Under the pieces are notes generated by a model. It was not told where the DNA came from. It did not search any database and saw only the letters and a list, made by a program, of their open reading frames with translations. This document shows, piece after piece, positions 26,665 through 36,291 of a DNA stretch of 64,000 nucleotides. Made by a program: the position numbers and the translations under genes. Every line of letters starts with the position of its first letter. The first letter of the stretch is position 1. This DNA comes from Pelagibacterium limicola (GTDB lineage Bacteria > Pseudomonadota > Alphaproteobacteria > Rhizobiales > Devosiaceae): assembly GCF_015694405.1 (NCBI RefSeq), contig NZ_JADQDB010000002.1, forward strand, positions 248,001-312,000, given 5' to 3'.

Positions 26665-29600
26665 ATGCATATAGAGCGGCGATTTACTTCGGCAGGCAAA
26701 GACGCCTATGCCGGAATCGAATTCAAGAGCGCGACGAGCGAAATCCGCAACCCTGATGGGTCTGTGGTGTTCCGGCTCGAGGACATCGCCGTGCCCGCGA
26801 CCTGGAGCCAGGTTGCGGCCGACATCATCGCCCAGAAATATTTCCGCAAGGCGGGTGTCGCCAGGGTTTTGAAACGCGTCGAAGAGAACGATGTCCCCTC
26901 GTGGCTCTGGCGCTCGGTGCCCGACGAAAAAGCCCTCGCCAAACTCCCCGAAGACGAGCGTTACGGCTCGGAAACCGATTCCCGCCAGGTCTTCAATCGC
27001 CTCGCCGGCACCTGGACCTATTGGGGTTGGAAGGGCGGCTATTTCTCCTCCGAAGAAGATGCACGCGCTTTCTTTGACGAGCTTTGCTACATGCTCGCCA
27101 CCCAGCGTTGCGCGCCGAACTCCCCGCAATGGTTCAACACCGGGCTCCATTGGGCTTACGGCATCGACGGCCCCGGCCAGGGCCATTTTTATGTCGATCC
27201 CTTCACCCACAAGCTGGTGCAGTCCAAGTCCGCATACGAGCATCCCCAGCCCCATGCGTGCTTCATCCAGTCCGTCGACGATGACCTTGTGAACGAAAAC
27301 GGCATCATGGACCTCTGGGTCCGTGAGGCGCGCCTCTTCAAATACGGCTCCGGCACCGGCTCCAACTTCTCGGCCCTGCGTGGCTCTGGCGAACGGCTCT
27401 CGGGCGGCGGCAAGTCCTCGGGACTGATGAGCTTTTTGAAGATTGGCGACCGCGCCGCGGGCGCCATCAAATCGGGCGGCACCACCCGCCGCGCCGCCAA
27501 GATGGTGGTGGTCAATATCGATCACCCCGATATCGAGGAATATATCAACTGGAAGGTCAAGGAAGAGCAGAAGGTCGCCGCGCTGGTAACCGGCTCCAAG
27601 GTCGTCTCCAGGCATCTCAAGCTCGTCATGAAGGCGGCGGTCAACTGCGAGGGGCCGGGCGACGATTGCTTCGATCCCAACAAGAACCCGGCTCTGAAAC
27701 GCGAGATCAAGGCCGCCAAGAAGGCGCTGGTCCCGGAAAACTACATCTTCCGCGTCATCCAGTTCGCCAAGCAGGGCTACACCGATATCGAGTTTCCCGT
27801 TTACGACACCGATTGGGACAGCGAAGCCTATCTCACCGTTTCGGGCCAGAACTCGAACAACTCGGTGCGCGTCACCGACGCCTTCCTCGAGGCGGTCGAA
27901 AATGACGGCGATTGGGACCTGGTCTCGCGCCAGTCGGGCAAGATCACCAAGACCCTCAAGGCCCGCGACCTTTGGGAATCGGTGGGTTACGCCGCATGGG
28001 CCTGCGCCGATCCCGGCATCCAGTACCACACCACGGTCAACGATTGGCACACCTGCCCCGAAGCCGGCCCGATCAACGCATCGAACCCGTGCTCGGAATA
28101 TATGTTCCTCGATGACACGGCCTGTAACCTCGCCTCGATCAACCTCCTGCCCTTCAGGGCCAGGGACGGCAAGTTCGACATCGCTGGTTATGAGCACACC
28201 GTCCGGCTCTGGACCCTTGTCCTCGAAGTCTCGGTGATGATGGCGCAGTTCCCCTCGCGCGCCATTGCCGAACGCTCCTATCTCTACCGTACGCTGGGCC
28301 TCGGCTACGCCAACATCGGCGGCCTGCTGATGACCTCGGGCATCCCCTATGACAGCGACGAAGGCCGCGCCATCGCGGGTGCGCTGACCGCGATCCTCTC
28401 GGGCATTTCCTATGCCACCTCGGCGGAAATCGCCTCCGAACTCGGCGCCTTCAAGGATTACAAGCGCAACGCAAAACACATGCTGCGCGTCATCCGCAAT
28501 CATCGCAACGCCGCCTATGGCAATGCGGCCGGCTATGATGGCGTTTCCATCGCTCCCGTCCCGCTCGACCACAGCGCCGCAATCGACGCCGATCTGCTCT
28601 CTGCCGCCAAGGCCGCTTGGGACAAGGCGCTCGAACTGGGCGAAAAGCACGGCTACCGCAATGCGCAGGTCTCGGTGATCGCCCCCACGGGCACCATTGG
28701 CCTCGTGATGGATTGCGACACCACCGGCATCGAACCCGATTTCGCGCTGGTCAAGTTCAAGAAGCTCGCCGGTGGCGGCTACTTCAAGATCATCAACCGC
28801 GCCGTCCCCGAAGCCCTCAGGACGCTCGGCTATTCGGAAGACCAGATCGCAGAGATCGAGGCCTATGCCGTGGGTCATGGCAACATGAACCAGGCCCCAG
28901 CCATCAACCCGGCCACGCTTGCCGCCAAGGGCATCCCGCAGGACAAGATCGACGCGCTGAATGCTGGCATGAAATCGGCCTTCGACATCAAGTTCGTCTT
29001 CAACCAGTGGACGCTTGGCGCCGATTTCCTCAAATCCCTCGGCGTCACCGACGAGCAGCTTGCAGACCCCACTTTCGAGCTTCTGCCCTTCCTTGGCTTC
29101 TCGAAAAAGGACATCGAAGCGGCAAACATCCATGTTTGCGGTGCGATGACGCTGGAAGGCGCGCCCTTCCTCAAGGACGAGCACCTGCCCGTCTTCGATT
29201 GCGCCACCCCCTGCGGCAAGATCGGCAAGCGTTATCTCTCGGTCGAGAGCCACATCCGCATGATGGCGGCGGCCCAGCCCTTCATTTCGGGCGCGATCAG
29301 CAAGACCATCAACATGCCCAACGATGCGACCGTCGAGGACTGCAAGGAAAGCTACATGCTCTCCTGGAAGCTGGCGCTCAAGGCCAACGCGCTCTACCGC
29401 GATGGCAGCAAGCTCTCCCAGCCGCTCAACGCCTCCATCCTTGCCGATGACGACGAGGATGAGGACGACGTGGCCGAACTCGCCGCGCTGCCCGCCGCCG
29501 AGCGCGTGCCCGCGGTTGCCGAAAAGATCGTCGAGCGCATCATCGAGAAGGTCGCCGCGCACGAACGCGAAAAGCTCCCCTCGCGCCGCAAGGGTTACAC

Positions 29601-30357
29601 CCAGAAGGCGATTGTCGGCGGACACAAGGTCTATCTGCGCACCGGCGAATACGACGATGGCCGCCTTGGCGAGATCTTCATCGACATGCACAAGGAAGGC
29701 GCCGCCTTCCGCGCCATGATGAACAATTTCGCCATCGCCATCTCGCTCGGCCTGCAATATGGCGTGCCGCTCGATGAATATGTGGAGGCCTTCACCTTCA
29801 CCCGCTTCGAGCCTGCCGGGCTCGTCATGGGCAACGACCAGATCAAGAACGCCACATCGATCCTCGATTACGTGTTCCGCGAGCTGGCCATTTCCTATCT
29901 CGATCGCACCGACCTCGCCCATGTGACGCCCGACAGCGGCGCCACCTCGATCGGCAAGGGCGTGGCCGAAGACAACGCCATCAAGGACCGCTCCGCCCCC
30001 ACCCCGGTCTCTGCCGAACGCTTCGTCTCGCGCGGCATGACGCGCGGACGAGTCAAGGACAAGAACCTGATGCTGGTCTCATCCTCGGACCTCAACCTGC
30101 CCAACCCGGTCAAGGCCATGCAGACCACGGCGGTGACGGCCCTCAAACAGGACCGCCAGGAAGCCCCGCAAGTCGAACTGCCGCCTCTCGAGGACATCAA
30201 AGCCGCCGCCACCAAAGACGCCAACACCCTCCGCCTCGAAGCCCAGATGAAGGGCTATGTCGGGGAAGCGTGTTCCGAGTGCCAGAACTTCACGCTGGTG
30301 CGGAACGGGACGTGTTTGAAATGTGACACGTGCGGATCGACGACTGGGTGTAGTTGA
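26665..30357 (+). CDS. nrdJ: vitamin B12-dependent (class II) ribonucleoside-diphosphate reductase
   Basis: A 1230-residue adenosylcobalamin-dependent reductase making dNTP precursors with or without oxygen. The N-terminal region has the RNR fold entry ([22 protein letters not shown]). The ten-stranded barrel holds the catalytic N-x-C-x-E motif NPCSEY, and [36 protein letters not shown] is the PTGT substrate loop. A long Lys/Glu-rich insertion precedes the tail, which ends in Cys pairs ([28 protein letters not shown]), the TSCPD-type reducing element. ATG 26665 is preferred over an in-frame TTG at 26647. Confidence 0.96.
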   Translation: MHIERRFTSAGKDAYAGIEFKSATSEIRNPDGSVVFRLEDIAVPATWSQVAADIIAQKYFRKAGVARVLKRVEENDVPSWLWRSVPDEKALAKLPEDERYGSETDSRQVFNRLAGTWTYWGWKGGYFSSEEDARAFFDELCYMLATQRCAPNSPQWFNTGLHWAYGIDGPGQGHFYVDPFTHKLVQSKSAYEHPQPHACFIQSVDDDLVNENGIMDLWVREARLFKYGSGTGSNFSALRGSGERLSGGGKSSGLMSFLKIGDRAAGAIKSGGTTRRAAKMVVVNIDHPDIEEYINWKVKEEQKVAALVTGSKVVSRHLKLVMKAAVNCEGPGDDCFDPNKNPALKREIKAAKKALVPENYIFRVIQFAKQGYTDIEFPVYDTDWDSEAYLTVSGQNSNNSVRVTDAFLEAVENDGDWDLVSRQSGKITKTLKARDLWESVGYAAWACADPGIQYHTTVNDWHTCPEAGPINASNPCSEYMFLDDTACNLASINLLPFRARDGKFDIAGYEHTVRLWTLVLEVSVMMAQFPSRAIAERSYLYRTLGLGYANIGGLLMTSGIPYDSDEGRAIAGALTAILSGISYATSAEIASELGAFKDYKRNAKHMLRVIRNHRNAAYGNAAGYDGVSIAPVPLDHSAAIDADLLSAAKAAWDKALELGEKHGYRNAQVSVIAPTGTIGLVMDCDTTGIEPDFALVKFKKLAGGGYFKIINRAVPEALRTLGYSEDQIAEIEAYAVGHGNMNQAPAINPATLAAKGIPQDKIDALNAGMKSAFDIKFVFNQWTLGADFLKSLGVTDEQLADPTFELLPFLGFSKKDIEAANIHVCGAMTLEGAPFLKDEHLPVFDCATPCGKIGKRYLSVESHIRMMAAAQPFISGAISKTINMPNDATVEDCKESYMLSWKLALKANALYRDGSKLSQPLNASILADDDEDEDDVAELAALPAAERVPAVAEKIVERIIEKVAAHEREKLPSRRKGYTQKAIVGGHKVYLRTGEYDDGRLGEIFIDMHKEGAAFRAMMNNFAIAISLGLQYGVPLDEYVEAFTFTRFEPAGLVMGNDQIKNATSILDYVFRELAISYLDRTDLAHVTPDSGATSIGKGVAEDNAIKDRSAPTPVSAERFVSRGMTRGRVKDKNLMLVSSSDLNLPNPVKAMQTTAVTALKQDRQEAPQVELPPLEDIKAAATKDANTLRLEAQMKGYVGEACSECQNFTLVRNGTCLKCDTCGSTTGCS

Positions 30358-30373
30358 ATACTCAAAATGAGTG

Positions 30374-30400
30374 GACCCGGTGGCCAATGGCTATCGGGTC
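30374..30400 (+). terminator. probable terminator after nrdJ
   Basis: Imperfect stem GACCCG/CGGGTC with an inner GGCC/GGCT pairing, 16 nt past the nrdJ stop and followed by the T-rich TAATCTATTTTAG. The T-run is interrupted. Confidence 0.5.
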
Positions 30401-30461
30401 TAATCTATTTTAGAACAAAATAGAAACAACATGACCGCTTCGGCACGGTAAAAATTCTCAA

Positions 30462-31631
30462 ATGAACGAAAAAGGTCAATTGATTGGGCAACTGCGATCC
30501 GCTCTGGCGAGCGCCATTGCTGATTATAAGGCTTACGAAGTACCTGACTTATGTGAACGAGTGGGCTTAAGCGAGGGCGAGCAAAGCGAGGCATTCAATA
30601 GCAAATACCGATACGCTTTTCGTCGCCTTCAAGCATTGCGCTCAGACAAAGTTCTCGACGCAGCGCGTCTATTTTTAGAGGAGTCCGATGCATTCAAGGT
30701 TGCGGAGTTGGTTGCAAAAATTGAGGATTTCGATCGGAATCATGTTTCTGAACTAACCCGCAGACGTATTATCGCGCTCTTCAATGGAGAAAGCCTAGTT
30801 ACAGAAATCGATCAGTTTGAATTTGTGCGGAGAGTCTGGCCAATTGCCGACATGCCGTCGCCATTCGTGGGCAGCGGCTATGCAGAAAACAACCTTGAAG
30901 ACGAGATTTTTCGTCACACCGTTCGTAACGACGATTGGACATCTCAAGAGCTTCTGGAACATCTCGGCATACTTACGTGTTCGCAGCGCCAATTCTTTCG
31001 ATTTCTTCACGAAGTTACCGACCCCATTGCACAAAATCCCGAGCGTCAGTCAGTCTTGGTTTCACAAATAAATGAATACCTCAGGCACGATGGGTTTGAA
31101 CTTAAGCTCAAAAGACTGATGTCAGGTAGCCCGGTCTATGAAGTCGCTCAAATGGCTACCGGAGCTCCGTCGGATGCAGATATCGCTGCCGTCCTACTGA
31201 CATTTAATCCTGACCAAGTGTGGGCACGCTGGGAAGCCGCTCGCAACCGCCGTAGCGGCGATCCTGAGGGAGCAATAACATTGGCACGTACTCTACTTGA
31301 GGACGTATGCAAATGGATCATTCACGAAGCCAAAGAAACCTACCAAGACAAAGATGATCTTCCATCTCTCTATCGAAAGTTGGCAAAAATCCTTCGTCTG
31401 GCCCCGGATGATCATACCGAGCAGTCATTTAAACAGCTTCTAGGAAGCTGCCAGCAGATTGTTGAACTGTTAGGTTCATTGCGATCTAAACTTGGCGACG
31501 CGCACAGCGCCGGGCCGAAACGTGCTCGTCCGGCCGGACGACACGCGGAACTCGCGGTGAATTTGGCGGGAACAATGGCAACATTTCTAGTTGCAACCTG
31601 GCGAGCACGCCAAGATGAAGCCAAGAAATAG
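30462..31631 (+). CDS. AbiJ-like abortive infection protein
   Basis: A 389-residue protein unlike its neighbours: visibly lower GC and different codon use. Residues about 95-230 (LTRRRIIALFNGESL ... FEFVRRVWPIADMPSPFVG ... DEIFRHTVRNDDWTSQELLEHLGI ... INEYLRHDGFELKL) fit an AbiJ N-terminal domain of the NTD3 type. Residues about 260-385 (GAITLARTLLEDVCKWIIHEAKETYQDKDDLPSLYRKLAKIL ... IVELLGSLRSKLGDAHSAG ... HAELAVNLAGTMATFLVATW) fit the Abi_C domain with its R-x(4-6)-H HEPN-like motif, so RNase activity is plausible. The likely role is phage-triggered growth arrest. It stands alone with no antitoxin gene visible. Domain assignment is from pattern memory; confidence is moderate to good. Confidence 0.72.
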   Translation: MNEKGQLIGQLRSALASAIADYKAYEVPDLCERVGLSEGEQSEAFNSKYRYAFRRLQALRSDKVLDAARLFLEESDAFKVAELVAKIEDFDRNHVSELTRRRIIALFNGESLVTEIDQFEFVRRVWPIADMPSPFVGSGYAENNLEDEIFRHTVRNDDWTSQELLEHLGILTCSQRQFFRFLHEVTDPIAQNPERQSVLVSQINEYLRHDGFELKLKRLMSGSPVYEVAQMATGAPSDADIAAVLLTFNPDQVWARWEAARNRRSGDPEGAITLARTLLEDVCKWIIHEAKETYQDKDDLPSLYRKLAKILRLAPDDHTEQSFKQLLGSCQQIVELLGSLRSKLGDAHSAGPKRARPAGRHAELAVNLAGTMATFLVATWRARQDEAKK

Positions 31632-31732
31632 GCCCCGCATTAAATTGCGGTAGTGCGATCGGCATGAATGGCGTTGCCCTCACGCCCTTCCATTCGGCGC
31701 CCGACATCTCCGCCAAACTCTCCCTCGTCGCC

Positions 31733-31749
31733 CGCGGGTCTTGCCCGCG
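31733..31749. repeat. REP-like GC palindrome
   Basis: CGCGGG-TCTTG-CCCGCG forms a perfect 6-bp stem. The surrounding pattern (Cs, G-rich arm, cTTg centre, C-rich arm, ACCC) resembles the dispersed 'CGGGcttgaCCCG' palindromes scattered in many alphaproteobacterial genomes. Only one clear copy lies in this window, so dispersal cannot be shown. Confidence 0.35.
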
Positions 31750-31958
31750 ACACCCGCCTGAACCCGCAGCAATCACCCGGGTCTCGCCCAGCCAGCCCGC
31801 ACCAAGGCCCCCACTTTATCCCCGCCCCTCCAAACGCCCCCATAATACCCTCACGAACCCGCGCTGATGGACGCAAGCGCTACGAACGTTTGGGCGGGTC
31901 CGGTTCGGGTTCCATGCGGGTCGCCGCAGGGAAGGTCCAAAGCGGACAGATGGCCGGA

Positions 31959-31967
31959 TGTGGATAA
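31959..31967. promoter_or_regulatory. consensus DnaA box
   Basis: TGTGGATAA is an exact complement of the R-type DnaA box TTATCCACA. It stands alone; no cluster of boxes or AT-rich unwinding element is nearby, so this is not an origin. Confidence 0.25.
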
Positions 31968-32065
31968 AACGTGTGGTGTGGGGGCCAGAATAGCGGCCCC
32001 TGTGCCTCTCCCACGTCGCACCGGGGAAACCCGGAGGGGCAGCGGTTGATTGGAGGGACTCGGGA

Positions 32066-32109
32066 GGTTGGCAGAAAAAGTGGCTCCCACTTTTTCGGTT
32101 CGACCAACC
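32066..32109. repeat. long stem-loop, AAAGTGG palindrome
   Basis: Core GAAAAAGTGG-CTC-CCACTTTTTC (32074-32096) is a perfect 10-bp stem, enclosed by outer arms GGTTGG (32066) and CCAACC (32104). The T-run on either strand lets it act as a bidirectional terminator. A related palindrome occurs at 36996-37020. Confidence 0.6.
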
Positions 32110-32293
32110 GACCCACCAAAAAGCCAACAAACCCCAGTCCGAGAAGCCGCCATAAGCCTAAAATCCCGGATGCCTGGGGCGATGATCGCTTCATACAAAA
32201 CAATATCAGTGCGGAGCGTTCATCGCCCCAAGCCGTCTTGAAATGTCTGGAACCACAGCGGGCGCCGCATGTGGCGTATCGGTGCGCGAGGGC

Positions 32294-32527
32294 CTAAGCC
32301 CCCTCGAACACCACCTTGACCCCGCGCTGGCGGAAATAGGCCTGCATGGTCTTCCGCCCCGTGCGGTTGTTCTGGGCCAGTTTGGCCGGGTCGAACACAG
32401 CCTCTTTCGCGCCCTCGCGCGCCAGGGCGCGCTTCAAACTCGCGATATGGGTGTCGAGCTCCGCATTGCCCGCCGCAAGCGACGCGTAAATGGACTCCTG
32501 GGCCTCTGCCACACTCGGCTCGCTCAT
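32294..32527 (-). CDS. small conserved-looking protein, unknown function
   Basis: A 77-residue protein, largely helical: MSEPSVAEAQESIYASLAAGNAELDTHIASLKRAL, then a basic tail AKLAQNNRTGRKTMQAYFRQRGVKVVFEGA. I do not recognise a family. Coding character looks real (amphipathic helix, balanced composition, ATG start), and it lies 58 nt downstream of the YbaK-like gene on the same strand, so it may be co-transcribed. The basic C-terminal half with several Gln/Asn/Arg residues could contact nucleic acid; this is only a guess. Confidence 0.6.
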   Translation of the reverse strand: MSEPSVAEAQESIYASLAAGNAELDTHIASLKRALAREGAKEAVFDPAKLAQNNRTGRKTMQAYFRQRGVKVVFEGA

Positions 32528-32585
32528 AAATGCAATTCCTCAAATCGTTTCAGCCGCCCGCATAGCACGGATCGAAAGCCCGCCG

Positions 32586-33044
32586 CTACTCGCCCACATC
32601 CACCCATTGCGCTCCGGTGATCTCCGCCAGCCGGCCCGGCGCAATCCGCACCGAGCTGTTCGTGCTCCCCGCCGCCGGAACGACGATATCGAACGCCCGC
32701 AAACTCACATCGCAATAAACCGGCAGGGGCTGCGCCAGCCCGAACGGGCACACCCCGCCCACCGGATGCCCGGTGATCGCCTCCACCTCGTCGAGCCCTA
32801 GCATCTTGACCTTGCCGCCGAACGCCGCGCGCGCCTTCTTGTTGTCGAGCCGCGCGGTGCCCTTGGTAACGACGAGCAACACCTTGTCCCCCACCCGCAG
32901 CGACAGCGTCTTGGCGATCTGGGCAGGCTCGACCCCGAACGCCTCCGCTGCCAGCGCCACAGTAGCGCTGGAGGTTTCGGCCTCCATGATTTCGATTTCC
33001 GGGGCGTGTTCGGCAAGGAAGGCGCGGACGGTGGCGAGGCTCAT
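32586..33044 (-). CDS. YbaK/ProX-type aminoacyl-tRNA deacylase
   Basis: A 152-residue single-domain editing protein of the YbaK/prolyl-tRNA-synthetase-associated superfamily that clears mischarged tRNA in trans. Diagnostic segments are EAFGVEPAQIAKTLSLRVGDKVLLVVTKGTARLDNKK (catalytic Lys in IAKTL), EAITGHPVGGVCPFGL (GxxP substrate loop) and LPVYCDVSLRAFDIVVPAAGSTNSSVRI. The closest branch is YeaK/ProX rather than YbaK proper, so the exact substrate is uncertain. ATG 33044 is the natural start. It may form an operon with the 77-residue gene downstream and is divergent from the GFA gene. Confidence 0.9.
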   Translation of the reverse strand: MSLATVRAFLAEHAPEIEIMEAETSSATVALAAEAFGVEPAQIAKTLSLRVGDKVLLVVTKGTARLDNKKARAAFGGKVKMLGLDEVEAITGHPVGGVCPFGLAQPLPVYCDVSLRAFDIVVPAAGSTNSSVRIAPGRLAEITGAQWVDVGE

Positions 33045-33175
33045 GGTTCAATCGGAAAAAGGACAGGGATTGTTACGGGTTACACAATCGTCCAGCCCTG
33101 CTCAAGCCACGCATGTATGGATCGCAATGCAGGCGCGCGTCATTATAGGGCGAGGGAAGGTGGAGTATCTCAAAC

Positions 33176-33568
33176 ATGGAAAAATTCACCGGCGGATGCC
33201 TCTGCGGCGAAGTGAAGATCGTGGCGGCGGGCCGCCCCTACAGGGTCGGCCTCTGCCATTGCCTCGATTGTCGTAAGCATCATGGCGCGCTGTTTTTCGC
33301 CGCCGCGATCTTCCCCGAGGATGCAGTGACCGTCGAGGGCGAAACGCGCGATTATGCCGGACGACACTTCTGCCCCCGCTGCGGCTCGTCCGTTTTCGCG
33401 CGCTGGGCTGACGAAATCGAAGTCCATCTCGGCACCCTCGATGAGCCCGGCCAGCTCGTACCCACCTACGAGAACTGGACCATCCGCCGCGAACCCTGGC
33501 TCCCGCCATTCCCGCTCAAACACCGCTATGCGCGGGATCGCGAGTCTACGGGGCGATCCGAAGACTAG
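33176..33568 (+). CDS. GFA family zinc protein
   Basis: 130 residues of the glutathione-dependent formaldehyde-activating (GFA/CENP-V) fold. Zinc-binding cysteines are seen as GGCLCGEVK, LCHCLDCRKHHGALF and HFCPRCGSSVFAR. Only the founding members act on S-hydroxymethylglutathione; most relatives have unknown substrates, so formaldehyde activity is not claimed. ATG 33176 follows GGTGGAG. Its TAG stop shares CTAG with the stop of the convergent flavoprotein gene. Confidence 0.9.
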   Translation: MEKFTGGCLCGEVKIVAAGRPYRVGLCHCLDCRKHHGALFFAAAIFPEDAVTVEGETRDYAGRHFCPRCGSSVFARWADEIEVHLGTLDEPGQLVPTYENWTIRREPWLPPFPLKHRYARDRESTGRSED

Positions 33569-34779
33569 CCAAGCCATTCCGCAACGCCCCTGCCCGCCCA
33601 GCGCCCCGTCGCAAGACACGCGGTGAGCAGATATCCGCCGGTCGGCGCCTCCCAATCGAGCATTTCCCCCGCAACGAATACGCCGGGCAGTGCCGTGAGC
33701 ATCAGCTTTTCATCGACCGCCTCCCACGCCACCCCGCCCGCACTCGAAATTGCTTCCGCAATCGGCCGGGGACGCACGAGGGGAAGTTCGAGCGCCTTGA
33801 TGCGGCGAGCCAACGCCTCGGGGTCGGCGCGTCCGGCCTCGGACGAAAACTCACGCACCAGCGCCGCCTTGACGGGATCGAGCCCCGCCTTGCGCAGCCG
33901 GTTCGCAAAGCTCGCCTTGCTGCCGGCCTTTCCGAGATCGCGAGCAATCCGAGACGCTTCCCGGCCGGGCATCAGATCGAGCATAAGCGCAGCCTTATTG
34001 TCGCGCTCCAGTGCATCGCGCAGCGCGGCGGAATGGGCATAGACGAGGCTCCCCTCGACGCCAGTCCGAGTCACGACAAGTTCGCCCTGCGTCGTGCCCC
34101 CGTGCGAGGTCGCCGCCACGGCCTTGACCGGTTGCCCGGCAAACCGGCTGGCGAAAATCTCGGACCATTCGACATCGAACCCGCAATTGGCCGGCCGGAA
34201 GGCATGAACGGCAACGCCCTCTGCCTCCAGCCACGGCACCCAGGCCGCATCCGATCCCAGCCGCGGCCAGCTTGCCCCGCCAAGCGCGAGGATCACGGCG
34301 TCGAACTGATGGATATGCGGTCCCTCGGGGGTGTCGAACCGAGCGGAGACCCCCGTCCCGCCGTCCGCACCGGCAAACCCCAACCAACGATGCCGCGTCA
34401 GCACGCTGCCCCCCTGCGCCTCCAGCCGCGCCAACCACGCGCGAAGGAGCGGCGAGGCTTTCATAGAAACCGGAAAGACCCGACCCGACGTCCCCACGAA
34501 CGTCTCCTGCCCCAGCCCGGCCGCCCAGTGGCGCATATCTTCGCCGGTAAAGGCATCCAGCACGGGTTTGAGCCGATCCATCGCGGGACCGAACCGGGCA
34601 AGCAAATTCCCATGCGGCTCGGCATGCGTGAGGTTCAGCCCCGATTTGCCCGCCATCAGCAATTTGCGCCCTACAGTCGGCATGGCCTCGTAAACAGTCA
34701 CCCGATGGCCCGCCGCCGAGAGAACCTCCGCTGCCATCAAACCCGCCGGGCCGCCGCCGATAATGCCGATGTTTTTCAT
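33565..34779 (-). CDS. NAD(P)/FAD-dependent oxidoreductase, TIGR03862 (HI0933/BaiN-like) family
   Basis: A 404-residue flavoprotein. The N-terminal dinucleotide fold is NIGIIGGGPAGLMAAEVLSAAGHRVTVYEA, then VGRKLLMAGKSGLNLTHAEP, the HI0933 family signature. A second FAD contact is VILALGGASWPRLGSD, and the C-terminus LPGVFVAGEMLDWEAPTGGYLLTACLATGRWAG closes the FAD site. The substrate is unknown. The start is ATG 34779 with GAGGGAG just upstream, although the frame runs to 34860. It is divergent from the M29 aminopeptidase gene. Confidence 0.92.
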   Translation of the reverse strand: MKNIGIIGGGPAGLMAAEVLSAAGHRVTVYEAMPTVGRKLLMAGKSGLNLTHAEPHGNLLARFGPAMDRLKPVLDAFTGEDMRHWAAGLGQETFVGTSGRVFPVSMKASPLLRAWLARLEAQGGSVLTRHRWLGFAGADGGTGVSARFDTPEGPHIHQFDAVILALGGASWPRLGSDAAWVPWLEAEGVAVHAFRPANCGFDVEWSEIFASRFAGQPVKAVAATSHGGTTQGELVVTRTGVEGSLVYAHSAALRDALERDNKAALMLDLMPGREASRIARDLGKAGSKASFANRLRKAGLDPVKAALVREFSSEAGRADPEALARRIKALELPLVRPRPIAEAISSAGGVAWEAVDEKLMLTALPGVFVAGEMLDWEAPTGGYLLTACLATGRWAGRGVAEWLG

Positions 34780-34874
34780 GGCTCCCTCATGCCCCGCCAC
34801 CGATGGACGCGCAAGGGTTGACCCGATAGGCTGCCGCTTCAATCGATGAGTCCACGACAAAAAGAGTTCCCGTC

Positions 34875-36128
34875 ATGACTGCCCTGCCCTCGTTCCCTCA
34901 GGTCGATCCCCACAAGCTCGACAAGCTCGCGCAAGTCGCCATTCACACCGGGCTCGGGCTCAAGCCCGGCCAGAGCCTCCTGATGACCGCGCCGATCACT
35001 GCGCTGCCGCTCGTTCGCGCCATCACCGAGCACGCTTACAAGGCCGGCGCGCATCTTGTGACGACCATCTATTCCGATGAGGCAACCACGCTCGCCCGCT
35101 TCCGCAACGCCCCCGACGGTGCGTTCGACACCGCCGCCGACTGGCTGTTCGAGGGCATGGCCAAGGCCTTCGACAACAACACCGCGCGCCTCGCCATCGC
35201 GGGCGACAACCCGCTGATGCTGGCCAACGAAGACCCCGAAAAGGTCTCCCGCGCCAACAAGGCGACCTCGATCGCCTACAAACCCGCCATCCAGCGCATC
35301 ACGAGCTTTGCCACCAACTGGAACATCGTCTCCTATCCCAACACCAAATGGGCACAGCTCGTTTTCCCCGGACTCCCGGAAGACGAGGCGATTGGCAAGC
35401 TCGCCGATGCGATCTTTGCAGCGTCCCGCGTCGACCGCGAAGATCCTGTGGCCGAATGGGCGAAGCACAATGCTGAAATCCACGCCCGTCGCGACTGGCT
35501 CAATGCGCAGAACTTCGCAGACCTGCATTTCACGGCCCCCGGCACCGATCTGGTGGTGGGATTGGCCGATGGCCACGCCTGGAAGGGCGGCGCGTCCAAG
35601 GCCAAGAACGGCATTACCTGCAACCCCAACATCCCGACCGAGGAGGTGTTCACCACCCCCCACACCCGCCGCGTCAATGGCAAGGTACGCGCCACCAAGC
35701 CGCTGTCCCACCAGGGTACGCTGATCGAGAATATCGAGATGACCTTCAAGGATGGCGTTGCCGTCGAAGTCACCGCAACCAAGGGCGGCGAGGTCTGGAA
35801 CAAGGTGCTCGATACCGACGAGGGTGGACGGCGCCTCGGCGAAGTGGCGCTGGTACCCCACTCATCGCCGATCAGCCAGTCAGGGCTGCTCTTCTACAAT
35901 ACCCTGTTCGATGAAAATGCCGCCTGCCATATCGCCATGGGCCAGTGCTACTCGGAATGCTTTGTCGATGGCGACAAGCTCTCCGAGGACGAAATCAAGG
36001 CGCGCGGCGGCAATTCGAGCCTCATCCACATCGACTGGATGATCGGGTCCGGCGACATGGATATCGACGGCATCAAGCCCGACGGCACCCGCGTCCCCGT
36101 GTTCCGCAAGGGTGAATGGGCACAATGA
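34875..36128 (+). CDS. M29 family aminopeptidase
   Basis: A 417-residue cytoplasmic metalloaminopeptidase of the AmpS/PepS/aminopeptidase T family. It starts KLDKLAQVAIHTGLGLKPGQSLLMTAPITALPLVRAI. The metal-binding core includes NIPTEEVFTTPH (Glu), ENIEMTFKDG, LGEVALVPHSSPISQSGLLFYNTLFDENAACHIAMGQCY (Glu, His) and SLIHIDWMIGSGDMDIDG (His, Asp), so all expected ligands are present. Broad N-terminal residue release is the known family activity. ATG 34875 has AAAGAG-like bases upstream. Confidence 0.94.
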   Translation: MTALPSFPQVDPHKLDKLAQVAIHTGLGLKPGQSLLMTAPITALPLVRAITEHAYKAGAHLVTTIYSDEATTLARFRNAPDGAFDTAADWLFEGMAKAFDNNTARLAIAGDNPLMLANEDPEKVSRANKATSIAYKPAIQRITSFATNWNIVSYPNTKWAQLVFPGLPEDEAIGKLADAIFAASRVDREDPVAEWAKHNAEIHARRDWLNAQNFADLHFTAPGTDLVVGLADGHAWKGGASKAKNGITCNPNIPTEEVFTTPHTRRVNGKVRATKPLSHQGTLIENIEMTFKDGVAVEVTATKGGEVWNKVLDTDEGGRRLGEVALVPHSSPISQSGLLFYNTLFDENAACHIAMGQCYSECFVDGDKLSEDEIKARGGNSSLIHIDWMIGSGDMDIDGIKPDGTRVPVFRKGEWAQ

Positions 36129-36291
36129 TGCAAAGAGGCCGGGGTTGTCCCCCGGCCCTTCCTGTCCACAATTACTCTCCCGCTTGGCCCGTCCCGAAGC
36201 GTTTTTCACCCCGGATTTCCCAATTTCCAGCTTCCCGGAACGTCGTGTCTGCGGCAATGTGCCGGTCGATATTTCACGAGGGACATTCCAG

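Larger units (their letters stand above)
31632..32293. other. gene-poor, palindrome-rich region downstream of the AbiJ-like gene
   Basis: About 660 bases with no supportable gene. The segment is rich in inverted repeats: CGCGGG/CCCGCG at 31733-31749, GGGGCC/GGCCCC near 31981-32000, and the long stem at 32066-32109. Short GC-rich frames on both strands look non-coding. It may be an assembly of dispersed intergenic repeats. I checked for tmRNA, RNase P RNA and SRP RNA signatures and saw none. Confidence 0.45.

Noticed and set aside
26632-29922. A 1096-codon open frame on the minus strand inside nrdJ
   Set aside because: It is antisense to an unmistakable nrdJ. Its composition (runs of Gly, Asp, Val and Glu mirroring the sense codons) is what high-GC third positions produce. 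No domain is recognisable.
31640-31876. A 78-codon minus-strand frame in the gap after the AbiJ-like gene
   Set aside because: Gly/Arg-rich translation of a palindromic GC-rich segment, no ribosome site, unlike a real protein.
31959-31967. Replication origin suggested by the DnaA box
   Set aside because: Single box, no cluster, no AT-rich unwinding element and no origin-type neighbour genes.
31632-32293. tmRNA, RNase P RNA or SRP RNA in the gene-poor gap
   Set aside because: None of the conserved cores (tag reading frame, GAGGAAAGTCCGG, or the SRP tetraloop region) is present.
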